64,000 nt of DNA from an uncultured Sutterella sp. (lineage in GTDB: Bacteria > Pseudomonadota > Gammaproteobacteria > Burkholderiales > Burkholderiaceae_F): the NCBI GenBank assembly GCA_900754475.1, contig CAAECY010000078.1, forward strand, positions 5,900-69,899. Direction: 5' to 3'. The notes beneath the pieces are model-generated. The model did not search any database. It was not told the DNA's origin and worked only from the letters and a program-made list of their open reading frames with translations. Positions 41,677-53,297 of the stretch are shown here, one piece after another (within the stretch, counting starts at the first letter, position 1; each line of letters starts with the position of its first letter). The position numbers and the translations under genes are program-made.

Positions 41677-43116
41677 ATGACAACAACTCGACTGGTTCTC
41701 CCGGCGCTCGCGGCACTGCTCGTCGCGGGTTGTGCCGTGACGCCTCCCGACACGGACAAGCTCGCCCGGGACGTGACGCCGAGCGCGTGGAGCGCGGGCG
41801 TCGAAACGGGCGAAATCGAGAGCTTCCGGGACTTCTGGACGCGCTGGAACGATCCCGTGCTCGTCGCGCTGATCGAACGCGCGCAGGCCGCCAACACCGA
41901 CGTGCTCGGAGCGGAAGCGAATCTTCGCGCGGCCCGCGCCTCGCTCACCCGAGCCAACGCGGCGCTCTGGCCTACGGCCGAACTCAATGCGGGAACGAAT
42001 CGCAACCGGGCGAACGGTCGCACGACGACGGGCTACGACGCGGGGCTTTCGGGCTCGTGGACCCTGAACCTTGCGGGGTCGCGCTACTTCAGCGCTTCGG
42101 CGGAAGAAGCGTCCGTGCGCGCGTACGAACTGACGCTCGCCGACGTGCGGGAAATGGTGGCCGCGGAAACGGCCCAGGCGTACGTCAACATGCGCGCGGC
42201 CGAAGCGAGCCTCGAGATCACCCGCCGCAGCATCGCCAACTACGCCGAGACGGCCAAGACCGCCGACTGGCAGTACCGGGCCGGCATGGGGAGTGCTTCG
42301 GAAGCCGAGGACGCGCTCACGCAGCTCGCGTCCGCGCGTGCCCGGGTGCCTCAACTCGAAGCGAGCATCGAACAGTACAAAAACGCGCTTGCGCGCCTCA
42401 CGGCGCAGCCCGTCGACGCCCTGGATTTCGGCGCTTCGGGCGCGATTCCCGTGCCGCCCGACGGAGCGCGCGTCATGATGCCCGCCGAACTGCTCGAACG
42501 CCGACCCGACGTGCGCAGTGCTCTGCGTTCGCTCGAAGGGGCGGTTCTGACGCTCAAAAGCGCCAAGAGCGACTGGTTCCCGACCCTCGGATTGACGGGG
42601 AACATCGGTACGGACGCGGCCACCGTGGGTGCGCTCGGTGCGAGCGGCACCGGCGTGGCGGGGCTTGCCGCCGCGCTGACGCTGCCGGTACTCAACTGGG
42701 GGTCGCTCGTCGCCGCCGAAGAAACGGCCGCGGCCGAGCTCGACCGACAGCGCGCGAATTACGTCTCGGTGTTGCTCTCGGCTCTGGAGAACACGCAAAA
42801 CGCCCTGACGGGGATCGAGAGTTCGCAGCGACGCGAGCGCGACCTGAGTCTTGCCGTCGAACACGCGCGTTCGGCCGCGACGCTCGCCAAGCTCGAATAC
42901 AACGCCGGGATCGGCGACTACACGATGGTCCTTTCGACCGAGCGAACGCTGCTCGGTGCGGAAGACACGGAGCTCTCGAACCGCGCCGAGCGCGCGAACA
43001 ACTACATCATGCTCTACCGCGCCGTCGGGGGCGGTTGGGCCGTCGGAGAAGCCGAACGTGAAAAATCGGCCGCGCAACGCACTTCCGACGACGTGACGGA
43101 ATCGAAGAAGGAATAA
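41677..43116 (+). CDS. NodT-type outer-membrane efflux lipoprotein
   Basis: A 479-residue TolC-family channel. The lipobox LVAGC has its cysteine at residue 19, as in the NodT/OprM subgroup, and the mature protein has two OEP repeats with long helical hairpins and the family pattern ELLERRPDVRSALRSLEGA. A short charged C-terminal extension follows. It is the first gene of an operon with MacA- and MacB-like genes, supplying the outer-membrane exit duct. Confidence 0.93.
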   Translation: MTTTRLVLPALAALLVAGCAVTPPDTDKLARDVTPSAWSAGVETGEIESFRDFWTRWNDPVLVALIERAQAANTDVLGAEANLRAARASLTRANAALWPTAELNAGTNRNRANGRTTTGYDAGLSGSWTLNLAGSRYFSASAEEASVRAYELTLADVREMVAAETAQAYVNMRAAEASLEITRRSIANYAETAKTADWQYRAGMGSASEAEDALTQLASARARVPQLEASIEQYKNALARLTAQPVDALDFGASGAIPVPPDGARVMMPAELLERRPDVRSALRSLEGAVLTLKSAKSDWFPTLGLTGNIGTDAATVGALGASGTGVAGLAAALTLPVLNWGSLVAAEETAAAELDRQRANYVSVLLSALENTQNALTGIESSQRRERDLSLAVEHARSAATLAKLEYNAGIGDYTMVLSTERTLLGAEDTELSNRAERANNYIMLYRAVGGGWAVGEAEREKSAAQRTSDDVTESKKE

Positions 43117-43121
43117 GAACC

Positions 43122-44405
43122 ATGACCGAAAAGGAAAAACAGACGAAAACCGCCCGCGAGCTGCTCGACGACGGGCGCCGTCGGCCCTGGTACGTGCGCG
43201 CGGCCGTTTGGGGGACTGTGGTCGCCCTCGCGGGTGCGGGCGGGTGGTATTGGTACGCGTCGAAGGACGCGGGCGCCAGCCCCTCCTACGTCACCGAAAC
43301 GGTCGAGCGCGGCAACCTATCCGTGACGGTTTCCGCGGACGGCACGCTCAATCCGATGCGTACCGTGACGCTCGGCTCCGAACTCTCGGGGATCGTCCGC
43401 GAGGTGAACGTCGACGTGAACGACGAGGTCGTCGAAGGTCAGACGCTGATCGAACTCGACACCCGCAACCTCGAAGCGAAAGTGGCGAGCGCGCGCGCGA
43501 GTCTGACGAGCGCCAAGGCGCAGCTTGCGGAAAGCCGGGCGACCCTCAACGAGGCGGAACTCCGCTACAAGCGCATGAAGGAACTCAACCGCCTTTCCGA
43601 AGGCAAGATGCCCTCGGCGGCGGACTTGGACCAGCAGCAGGCGGCCGTCAAGACGGCGAGCGCCTCGGTGGACGTGGCCCGTGCGGCGATCGACGACGCG
43701 GAGGCGTCGCTTGCGACCGCGCAAACCGACCTTGAAAAGGCGCAGATCAAGTCGCCCATCAACGGGGTCGTTCTCGCGCGCTCGGTCGAACCGGGCTACG
43801 CCGTGGCGGCGAGCCTTCAGGCGGTCGAGCTTCTCAAGCTCGCGACGGACCTGCGGGAGCTCGAGTTGCGCGTCGACGTCGACGAAGCCGACATCGGCGT
43901 CGTGAAGACGGGGCAGACCGCGTACTTCACGGTGAGCTCGTACCCGAATCGTCGTTTCCCCGCGGAACTCAAGAAGGTGGCTTTCGGTTCGACCGAAACC
44001 GAAAACGTCGTCACCTACACGACGTACCTCAACGTCGACAACTCGGACCTCCTTCTGCGCCCGGGCATGACGGCTTCGGCCACGATTCTCACCGCCGAAA
44101 AGTCGGGCGTTCTGCTCGTGCCGAATTCGGCGCTGCGCTTCACGCCGCGCGCCGAAAAGTCGGCCCCCTCGGGCATGTCCGCCATGATGATGCGCGGCCC
44201 CCACGGCGGCGGCACGAAGAGCGCCAAGGAGGTGACGCAGCACGGCGAAGCCGAGCGAACGGTGTACGTGTTGAGAAACGGTCAGGCCGTCCCCGTGCAG
44301 GTGACGACGGGGCTGACGGACGGCGCCCGTACCGAAATCGTTTCGGGCGAACTGGCCGAAGGCGACGCCGTGGTGGTCGATCAGCGCCGCGCCGCCGCGA
44401 AGTAA
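43122..44405 (+). CDS. periplasmic adaptor (MacA-like membrane fusion protein)
   Basis: A 427-residue membrane-fusion protein with an N-terminal anchor (about 26-47), a biotinyl-lipoyl half-motif (VTLGSELSGIVREVNVDVNDEVVEGQTLIELD), a helical hairpin (about 110-205) and the second half-motif KSPINGVVLARSVEPGYAV. Beta-barrel and membrane-proximal domains follow. A methionine- and glycine-rich insertion (about 350-372) is unusual and might bind metal. It starts five bases after the outer-membrane gene and links it to the ABC pump. Confidence 0.92.
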   Translation: MTEKEKQTKTARELLDDGRRRPWYVRAAVWGTVVALAGAGGWYWYASKDAGASPSYVTETVERGNLSVTVSADGTLNPMRTVTLGSELSGIVREVNVDVNDEVVEGQTLIELDTRNLEAKVASARASLTSAKAQLAESRATLNEAELRYKRMKELNRLSEGKMPSAADLDQQQAAVKTASASVDVARAAIDDAEASLATAQTDLEKAQIKSPINGVVLARSVEPGYAVAASLQAVELLKLATDLRELELRVDVDEADIGVVKTGQTAYFTVSSYPNRRFPAELKKVAFGSTETENVVTYTTYLNVDNSDLLLRPGMTASATILTAEKSGVLLVPNSALRFTPRAEKSAPSGMSAMMMRGPHGGGTKSAKEVTQHGEAERTVYVLRNGQAVPVQVTTGLTDGARTEIVSGELAEGDAVVVDQRRAAAK

Positions 44406-44420
44406 GGGAGGCGACCGGAG

Positions 44421-45116
44421 ATGACGCCGCTCATCGAACTGCGAGGCATCGGGAAGCGCTACGGCACGGGCGAAGCCGCGTTCGTAGCCCTTCACGACAT
44501 CGATTTGACGATCAACGAAGGCGAGTTCGTGGCCATCATGGGCCCTTCGGGCTCGGGGAAGTCGACCGTCATGAACATCATCGGGGCGCTCGACCGCCCC
44601 TCGTGGGGGGAGTACCTCTTTTCGGGGCTGCACGTCGAGAAGCTTTCGACCGACGAACGGGCGCTGTTGCGCCGGAAGTTCCTCGGATTCGTCTTCCAGG
44701 GCTTCAACCTGCTCGCGCGCACGACCGCACTCGAAAACGTCGAGCTGCCGCTCCTTTACCGAGGGTTGCCCGGGCGGGAGCGCCGAGAGCTTGCCATGGC
44801 GGCGCTTGAGCGCGTGGGGCTTGCGAACTGGGCGCACCACACGCCCGCGGAACTCTCGGGCGGGCAGCAGCAACGCGTGGCGATCGCGCGAGCCATCGTG
44901 ATCCGACCGAAGCTTCTCCTTGCCGACGAACCGACGGGGAGCCTCGACAGCGCCCGAAGCGTCGAGATCATGGAGCTTCTCTCCGAGTTGAACGCCGAGG
45001 ACGGCATTACGGTCGCGCTCGTGACGCACGAGCCCGACATGGCCGAGTACGCGCACCGCCACATCGTCTTCAAGGACGGGCATTTGATTCGGGACGACCA
45101 TCGGAGGACGGCATGA
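44421..45116 (+). CDS. MacB-like ABC transporter ATPase (separate subunit)
   Basis: A 231-residue ATPase of the MacB/LolD class, with Walker [10 protein letters not shown] (39-47), the Q-loop VFQGFNLLARTTA, signature LSGGQQQR and Walker B LLADEPTGSLDS. In E. coli MacB the ATPase and permease are one chain; here they are two genes overlapping by four bases (ATGA). It is preceded by MacA-like adaptor and followed by the permease. Confidence 0.94.
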   Translation: MTPLIELRGIGKRYGTGEAAFVALHDIDLTINEGEFVAIMGPSGSGKSTVMNIIGALDRPSWGEYLFSGLHVEKLSTDERALLRRKFLGFVFQGFNLLARTTALENVELPLLYRGLPGRERRELAMAALERVGLANWAHHTPAELSGGQQQRVAIARAIVIRPKLLLADEPTGSLDSARSVEIMELLSELNAEDGITVALVTHEPDMAEYAHRHIVFKDGHLIRDDHRRTA

Positions 45117-46321
45117 TTTGGAACGCATTCCTGCTCGCCATGCGCCAGATTTGGCGCAACCCGATGCGCAGCTTGCTGACGGTGCTGGGCGTCGTGATCG
45201 GGGTGGCTGCCGTGATCACGATGGTGACGGTCGGCAACGGCGCTTCGGACGCCATCCGAACGCAGATCGAGTCCTTCGGCAACAACCAGATCATGCTGCG
45301 TCCGGGGATGCGTCTCGGGCCGGGTCAGAAGGTGGGCGCCCCCGACTTCAAGGTCGAGGACGCCGAGGCGCTCATGTCGCAGTTGGCGGGGGTCGAAGCG
45401 GTGGCGCCGCAGACCTCGAAGTCGATGACGATCGTGGCGAACGGCCGCAACTGGTCGACGAGCGTCGTCGGCACGGACAACCACTACTTTTCGATCGACA
45501 ACCGCGAGCTCGAGGCGGGGCGCTACTTCGAAGAGGCCGAAGAGCGTTCGGGGGCGGCCGTCTGCGTGATCGGCGGCACGATCCGTCGCGAACTCTTCGG
45601 CGCGAACGCCGACGTCGTGGGCGAAAACCTGAGAACGGGGGGCTTTTCCTGCCGCATCGTGGGGCTTTTGAAGACCAAAGGCACGGCGGCGATGGGGGGC
45701 GACCAGGACGACCTCGTCGTGATGCCGCTTAAAACCGTGCAACGGCGTCTCCTCGGCGAATCGCGCGTTTCCGCGCTCATGATCCGCATGAACGCCGAAT
45801 CGGACCGCGAGCGCCTGAAGAGCGCCATCCGCGACCTCATGCGCGAACGGCGGTCGCTCTCCGTCGGGGACGACGACAACTTCACGATCATGGACACCGC
45901 GGAAATCGCGGCGAAGGTCGCTTCGACGACCCAGATCATGACGACGCTTCTTGCGGCCGTGGCGGCGGTCAGCCTGCTTGTGGGCGGCATCGGCATCATG
46001 AACATCATGCTTGTCTCGGTGACGGAGCGTACGCGCGAGATCGGCATTCGCCTTGCCATCGGCGCGCTCGGTCGCGAAGTGCTGATGCAGTTCCTGATCG
46101 AAGCGCTCATGCTCGGGTGCTTGGGCGGCTTGATCGGCGTGTTGCTTGCCTTCGGGGCGTCGCAGGGCCTTGCCGTACTCATGAACGTGCCCTTCATGTT
46201 CGATCCGGGCATCAACATCCTCGCCTTCACGGTCTCGGCCGCTACGGGCGTGGTGTTCGGGTTCTTCCCGGCGCGGCGCGCGGCGAAGCTCGACCCGATC
46301 GAAGCCGTTCGGCACGAATAA
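45113..46321 (+). CDS. MacB-like ABC transporter permease
   Basis: A 402-residue membrane protein with the MacB topology: one N-terminal helix (about 17-41), a large periplasmic domain (about 45-275) and three C-terminal helices with the FtsX-type motif VTERTREIGIRLAIGALGREVLMQFLIEALML. With the NodT channel and MacA-like adaptor it forms a tripartite pump for macrolides, peptides or other envelope substrates. It ends with a strong UUCG-tetraloop terminator. Confidence 0.93.
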   Translation: MIWNAFLLAMRQIWRNPMRSLLTVLGVVIGVAAVITMVTVGNGASDAIRTQIESFGNNQIMLRPGMRLGPGQKVGAPDFKVEDAEALMSQLAGVEAVAPQTSKSMTIVANGRNWSTSVVGTDNHYFSIDNRELEAGRYFEEAEERSGAAVCVIGGTIRRELFGANADVVGENLRTGGFSCRIVGLLKTKGTAAMGGDQDDLVVMPLKTVQRRLLGESRVSALMIRMNAESDRERLKSAIRDLMRERRSLSVGDDDNFTIMDTAEIAAKVASTTQIMTTLLAAVAAVSLLVGGIGIMNIMLVSVTERTREIGIRLAIGALGREVLMQFLIEALMLGCLGGLIGVLLAFGASQGLAVLMNVPFMFDPGINILAFTVSAATGVVFGFFPARRAAKLDPIEAVRHE

Positions 46322-46340
46322 TCCCGCACGATCGGGAAAA

Positions 46341-46380
46341 ACAAAAAGGCCCGGCGCTTCGGCGTCGGGCCTTTTTGTCA
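46341..46380. terminator. bidirectional terminator, macB-like / ssb
   Basis: An extended stem (ACAAAAAGGCCCG paired with CGGGCCTTTTTGT, continuing to a TTCG tetraloop) lies between the convergent permease and ssb genes, with T runs on both strands. Confidence 0.92.
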
Positions 46381-46427
46381 GCGGTTCGCGCGGCCGCCCG
46401 AGGGGCGGCCGGAACGCGTCGGAAGCA

Positions 46428-46940
46428 TCAGAACGGAACGTCTTCGCCGATGTCGTCGATGGGCGAGGACGTGGCGCTCGAGGCGGGCTGAGCGGCGGGA
46501 GCGGGCTGGGGGCGCGCGGCCGGAGCCTGGGGACGAGCGGCCGGGGTCGGACGCGGACCCGTGTCGAAGTCGCCGCCGCCCATCGGGGCGTCGCCGTACG
46601 ACTGGCTGCGACCGCCGAGGAGCTGGAGCACGTCGCCCACGATTTCGGTCGTGTAGCGGTCCTGACCCTGCTGGTCGGTCCACTTGCGCGTGCGCAGACG
46701 GCCTTCGATGTAGGCGGGGCTGCCCTTGTGGAGGTAGTCCTTGGCGATTTCGGCCGTGCGGCCGAAGAGAACAACGCGGTGCCATTCCGTTTCGGAAACC
46801 GGCTGGCCTTCGGCGTTGCGATAGCGACGCGTGGTCGCGAGCGAAAGCGTGGCGATGGCGCGGTTGCCGTCCGCGGTGTAGCGGACATCGGGGTCGGCAC
46901 CGAGGTTGCCGAGAAGAATGACCTTGTTGACGGAAGCCAT
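46428..46940 (-). CDS. ssb: single-stranded DNA-binding protein
   Basis: SSB coats single-stranded DNA and recruits repair and replication partners through its C-terminal tip. The 170-residue product has the OB fold ([18 protein letters not shown] ... [11 protein letters not shown]), a proline-, alanine- and glutamine-rich linker and the intact acidic tip DDIGEDVPF. It is downstream of the MFS gene and uvrA in the order seen in Burkholderiales. Confidence 0.98.
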   Translation of the reverse strand: MASVNKVILLGNLGADPDVRYTADGNRAIATLSLATTRRYRNAEGQPVSETEWHRVVLFGRTAEIAKDYLHKGSPAYIEGRLRTRKWTDQQGQDRYTTEIVGDVLQLLGGRSQSYGDAPMGGGDFDTGPRPTPAARPQAPAARPQPAPAAQPASSATSSPIDDIGEDVPF

Positions 46941-46972
46941 GATTCAAATCCCAAAAATAGAGTTACGTACAC

Positions 46973-48202
46973 TTAAACAGTTAAGGCTTCGCCCGCCCGG
47001 TGCGTTTTGGAGGCCGGTTCGCTCAGACCTCGAGCACTGACGAGCCAGAGGAGCATAGCAAAAGTGGCCAGACCGAATACGGCCTCCGCGGAGAAATGTT
47101 GGCTCACGGCGCCGCCCGCGGCGCCGCCCACAAAGAGACCGATGTTCTGCGTGGTGTTGTAGATGCCGAGCGCAAGGCCTTTGTCCGCCTTGGGCGCGGC
47201 GCGCGAGATCATCCCGGGAAGGGTCGCTTCGAGAATGTTGAAGCACGCGAAAAAGAGCGCGAGCAGGAAGGCGATTTCCCAAACGGAGTGCATGAGGAAG
47301 ATCATGAGCGCGAAGACGACGCCCATGAGGACGATCGTGCGACGAACGAGCACCGTCACCTTGCGGTTGCGCTCCGCCCAGCCGATGGGCTTCATCATCG
47401 CGGCAAAGCCGACGAGCACCGCGGGAAGGTAGATGTACCAGTGGTGCAGGACCGGAAGGCCCATCGACTCGAGTCGCGTCGGCACGACGACGAAGACCGC
47501 CGTCAGCACCGCGTGCAAAACGAAAATGCCGATGTTGAGGCGCAGGAGTTGAGGCTCGAAAAGGACCTTCTGCCAAGGCTGATGTTCGCCCGCCTCGGCT
47601 TCGGCGGACTTCGGGGCGGGCGGAACGACGAATTTGACGACGAGCACCGCGAGAAGCGCCAGCACGCCCGTCATCGCAAAGAGCCCCGAAACGCCGACGA
47701 GTTCCGTAAGGGGAGGCGCGATCACGAGCGAGAGCGCGAACGTGAGCCCGATCGAGGCGCCGACGAAGGCCATCGCCTTCGTGATCACGCGCTCGCGTAC
47801 GGAATCCGAAATGAAGGCCGTGACGGCTGCGGAAATGGCGCCCGCGCCCTGAAGGGCGCGACCGAGCATGACGGTCCAAATCGTGTCGCCCGCGGCGGCG
47901 AGAAAGCTCCCCGCGGCAAAGATAAGCAGACCCGCGATGATGACGGGCGTGCGCCCGTAGCGGTCCGACGCGACGCCGAAGGGAATCTGAAGGATCCCCT
48001 GCGTGAGACCGTAGATCCCGAGCGTGAGCCCGACGAGGAATTCGCTTTCGCCGCCCGGCAAGTGCCGCGCATATACCGCAAACACGGGAAGAATGACAAA
48101 AAGCCCGAGCATGCGCAGCGCGAAAATGCTTGCGAGCGAGAGACTCGATTTCTTCTCTTGAGACGTCATGCGGGCGTCGGCGGGAGTGGGGGAGTGACCC
48201 AT
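46973..48202 (-). CDS. MFS transporter, drug/sugar exporter type
   Basis: A 409-residue major facilitator with 12 predicted helices and motif [12 protein letters not shown] between helices 2 and 3, followed by GRALQGAGA (motif C region). It is of the DHA1 drug:H+ antiporter type but the substrate is unknown. The start is the ATG at 48202 with AAGGAG upstream; the frame extends further without homology. Its location between uvrA and ssb is common in Betaproteobacteria. Confidence 0.92.
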   Translation of the reverse strand: MGHSPTPADARMTSQEKKSSLSLASIFALRMLGLFVILPVFAVYARHLPGGESEFLVGLTLGIYGLTQGILQIPFGVASDRYGRTPVIIAGLLIFAAGSFLAAAGDTIWTVMLGRALQGAGAISAAVTAFISDSVRERVITKAMAFVGASIGLTFALSLVIAPPLTELVGVSGLFAMTGVLALLAVLVVKFVVPPAPKSAEAEAGEHQPWQKVLFEPQLLRLNIGIFVLHAVLTAVFVVVPTRLESMGLPVLHHWYIYLPAVLVGFAAMMKPIGWAERNRKVTVLVRRTIVLMGVVFALMIFLMHSVWEIAFLLALFFACFNILEATLPGMISRAAPKADKGLALGIYNTTQNIGLFVGGAAGGAVSQHFSAEAVFGLATFAMLLWLVSARGLSEPASKTHRAGEALTV

Positions 48203-48318
48203 GGAGGACTCCTTGTTGATTTTTTTGTTCGGGTGTCGAGAGCGACGGAGTGTTCGGGCCCCGGGCGGTCGCGCAAACGCGCAAGTCGTGCGATAAACGG
48301 CTCGGGAAGCGCTCTCGG

Positions 48319-48324
48319 TACAAT
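48319..48324 (+). promoter_or_regulatory. candidate uvrA -10 element
   Basis: GCTCTCGGTACAATG contains TACAAT about 75 bases before uvrA. The ten bases GCTCTCGGTA recur before TAAAAT upstream of the phosphomannomutase gene. No LexA box is seen by eye. Confidence 0.35.
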
Positions 48325-48398
48325 GTCGGGGCAGTCTAGCGGGCAATTTTGGCCCGGAGCTTAACTCCCGCCGCGCGGGAAAAACGGGGTGGCAGGCC

Positions 48399-51209
<2,811 letters not shown>

Positions 51210-51217
51210 GCGGGGCG

Positions 51218-52165
51218 ATGCGCAGTGAAGGACGCCCGACGAGCGTCCTCGTGACGGGTGCGAACGGTCGTCTGGGTTCGGCCGCCGTCGAGCGCCTGCG
51301 CGCGGCGGGGTTTCTCGTTCACGCCCGCACGCGCTCGGAACTCGACATTGCGGACGCCGAGGCGGTGCGGGAGACGGTCTCCGCTCTGCGCCCCGACGTC
51401 ATCGTGAATGCGGCCGCCTATACGAACGTCGCACGAGCGCCGTCGGAGCCCGAGGCGCTGAGACGGGCGAACGTCGAGGGGCCGGCGGTGCTTGCCGCCT
51501 GTGCGGCGCGCTTTGACGCGCGGCTCGTGCATTTTTCAACGGATTACGTCTTTTCCGGGGGCGGCCTCAAGTCCCATCGCGAGAGCGACCCCCGACGCCC
51601 CGCGGGCGCGTACGGCCGAAGCAAGGCGCTCGGCGAAGCGCGCATCGAGCGCTCGGGCGCGCGTTACTGGATCGTTCGCATCGGTTGGCTTCACGGTGCG
51701 GGAAACGACTTCGTCGTTCGGGTGCTCGATCAGGCGCTTGCCGGGAAAGAGATCGTCATGCGGCGCAATCAGTGGGGGCGGCCCACCTCGTACGATGCGG
51801 CCGCGCGCCTCTCTGCAGCGCTTTGCGGGCATCCCGAGGTCGCGGGAGGGGGAAGCGCCGTCTTTCACTTCGGACAGGCGGGCGCCTGCGTGAGCCGCTT
51901 CGGCTGGGCGCAGTTCGTGCTTCGTTGTGCGGCTGAAATCGCGCCCGATCGGGCGGATGTTTTCCTTAATGCCGCGCGAAGAATGCGGGGCGTGACGCTT
52001 TTCGACCCGGAGCGGCCGGAAAATTGCCGGCTTGCGCTGCGGGACCTTGAGGCGCGTCTCGGCATCCGTGCGGACGCGCTCTCTCCGAGTTGGCGCGACG
52101 ACGTGAGCGCGTCCGTCGCCGCACGACTCGGCGCTCTCGCACGCGGATCGGTCGAGAGCGCCTGA
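51218..52165 (+). CDS. RmlD-like dTDP-4-dehydrorhamnose reductase family protein
   Basis: A 315-residue short-chain dehydrogenase of the extended type: the nucleotide-binding GANGRLG (about 12-18), NAAAYTNV, STDYVF and the catalytic YGRSK. This is the dTDP-4-dehydrorhamnose reductase (RfbD) family, which makes dTDP-L-rhamnose for surface polysaccharides. No rmlA, B or C gene is adjacent, so the true substrate is unproven. The start could be a GTG at 51206 that overlaps the uvrA stop (GTGA) or the ATG at 51218; I use the ATG. It converges with galE seven bases later. Confidence 0.82.
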   Translation: MRSEGRPTSVLVTGANGRLGSAAVERLRAAGFLVHARTRSELDIADAEAVRETVSALRPDVIVNAAAYTNVARAPSEPEALRRANVEGPAVLAACAARFDARLVHFSTDYVFSGGGLKSHRESDPRRPAGAYGRSKALGEARIERSGARYWIVRIGWLHGAGNDFVVRVLDQALAGKEIVMRRNQWGRPTSYDAAARLSAALCGHPEVAGGGSAVFHFGQAGACVSRFGWAQFVLRCAAEIAPDRADVFLNAARRMRGVTLFDPERPENCRLALRDLEARLGIRADALSPSWRDDVSASVAARLGALARGSVESA

Positions 52166-52172
52166 GGGTCGG

Positions 52173-53177
52173 TTATTTGCCGAGATTGGACTCGAAATTC
52201 CAGCTGTCGCGGCACATTTCGTCGATGCCGTACTTCGCCTTCCAGCCGAAGAGCTTGAAGGCGAGCGACGGATCGGCCCAGTTCGCGGCGATGTCGCCGT
52301 CGCGACGGGGAGCGAATTCGTAGGGGACGGGCTTCCCGGAGGCGCGCTCGAAGGCGTGCACGATGTCGAGCACGCTGTAGCCGCGGCCGCAGCCGAGGTT
52401 GACCGCGATCCAGCCCGTATGCTCCGCCGCGTAGGGCAGCGCGGCGGCATGCCCTTCGGCAAGGTCCATCACGTGGATGAAGTCGCGCACGCCCGTGCCG
52501 TCGGGCGTGTCGTAGTCGTTGCCGAAAATGCGCAGGGCGGACAGACGCCCGTTCGCCACGCGCGCCACGTACGGGAGGAGATTGTTCGGAATCCCGTTGG
52601 GATCTTCGCCGATGAGGCCCGAGGGGTGCGCGCCGATCGGGTTGAAGTAGCGCAGGCACACGACGCTCAGATCCGGGTAGGCGCGGCACGCGTCCGCGAG
52701 CATGGCTTCGATGTGCAGCTTCGTGCGCCCGTAGGGGTTCGTCGGTTCGCCGAGCGGCTCGGCTTCGGTAAGCGGCAGGTGCTGCGGCGTCCCGTAGACG
52801 GTGGAGGACGAGCTGAAGATCAAACGCTTGACGCCCGTCGCGCGCATGGCTTCGAGGAGTCGCAGGCTGCCCGTCACGTTGTTGTCGTAGTACTCGAGCG
52901 GCTTTGCCACCGATTCGCCCACGGCCTTGAGACCGGCGAAGTGAATCACGGTATCGATCTTTTCGTCGCGCAGGGTGCGTTCCATGGCGTCGCGGTCGCG
53001 GATGTCGCCTTCCACGAAGACCGGCGCCCGACCCGCAATGCGCGTGATGCGCTCCGCCACGGAACGGTCGGCGTTCGAGAGGTTGTCAAAGAGCACGACG
53101 TGGTGCCCGGCTTCGAGAAGAACGACGGCGGTGTGCGAGCCGATGAAGCCCATGCCGCCCGTAAGGAGAATTCGCAT
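52173..53177 (-). CDS. galE: UDP-glucose 4-epimerase
   Basis: GalE interconverts UDP-glucose and UDP-galactose with bound NAD. The 334-residue enzyme has GGMGFIGSHT (7-16), HFAGLKAVGES, SSSSTVYG and the catalytic YGRTK, followed by the LRYFNPIGAHPSGLIGE segment characteristic of GalE. It supplies UDP-galactose for LPS core sugars. It converges with the RmlD-like gene and diverges from the patatin gene. Confidence 0.96.
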   Translation of the reverse strand: MRILLTGGMGFIGSHTAVVLLEAGHHVVLFDNLSNADRSVAERITRIAGRAPVFVEGDIRDRDAMERTLRDEKIDTVIHFAGLKAVGESVAKPLEYYDNNVTGSLRLLEAMRATGVKRLIFSSSSTVYGTPQHLPLTEAEPLGEPTNPYGRTKLHIEAMLADACRAYPDLSVVCLRYFNPIGAHPSGLIGEDPNGIPNNLLPYVARVANGRLSALRIFGNDYDTPDGTGVRDFIHVMDLAEGHAAALPYAAEHTGWIAVNLGCGRGYSVLDIVHAFERASGKPVPYEFAPRRDGDIAANWADPSLAFKLFGWKAKYGIDEMCRDSWNFESNLGK

Positions 53178-53297
53178 ATCGGGAAAAGCGTTGTCGAAAA
53201 TATCGTGGGAAAATGGTCGAACAACCGACGCTCCGACAGTCTAGCGGTTTTCGCCGATCGATCGGGCGTCCCCTCAACCGCCCCAACGAGGATCCCC

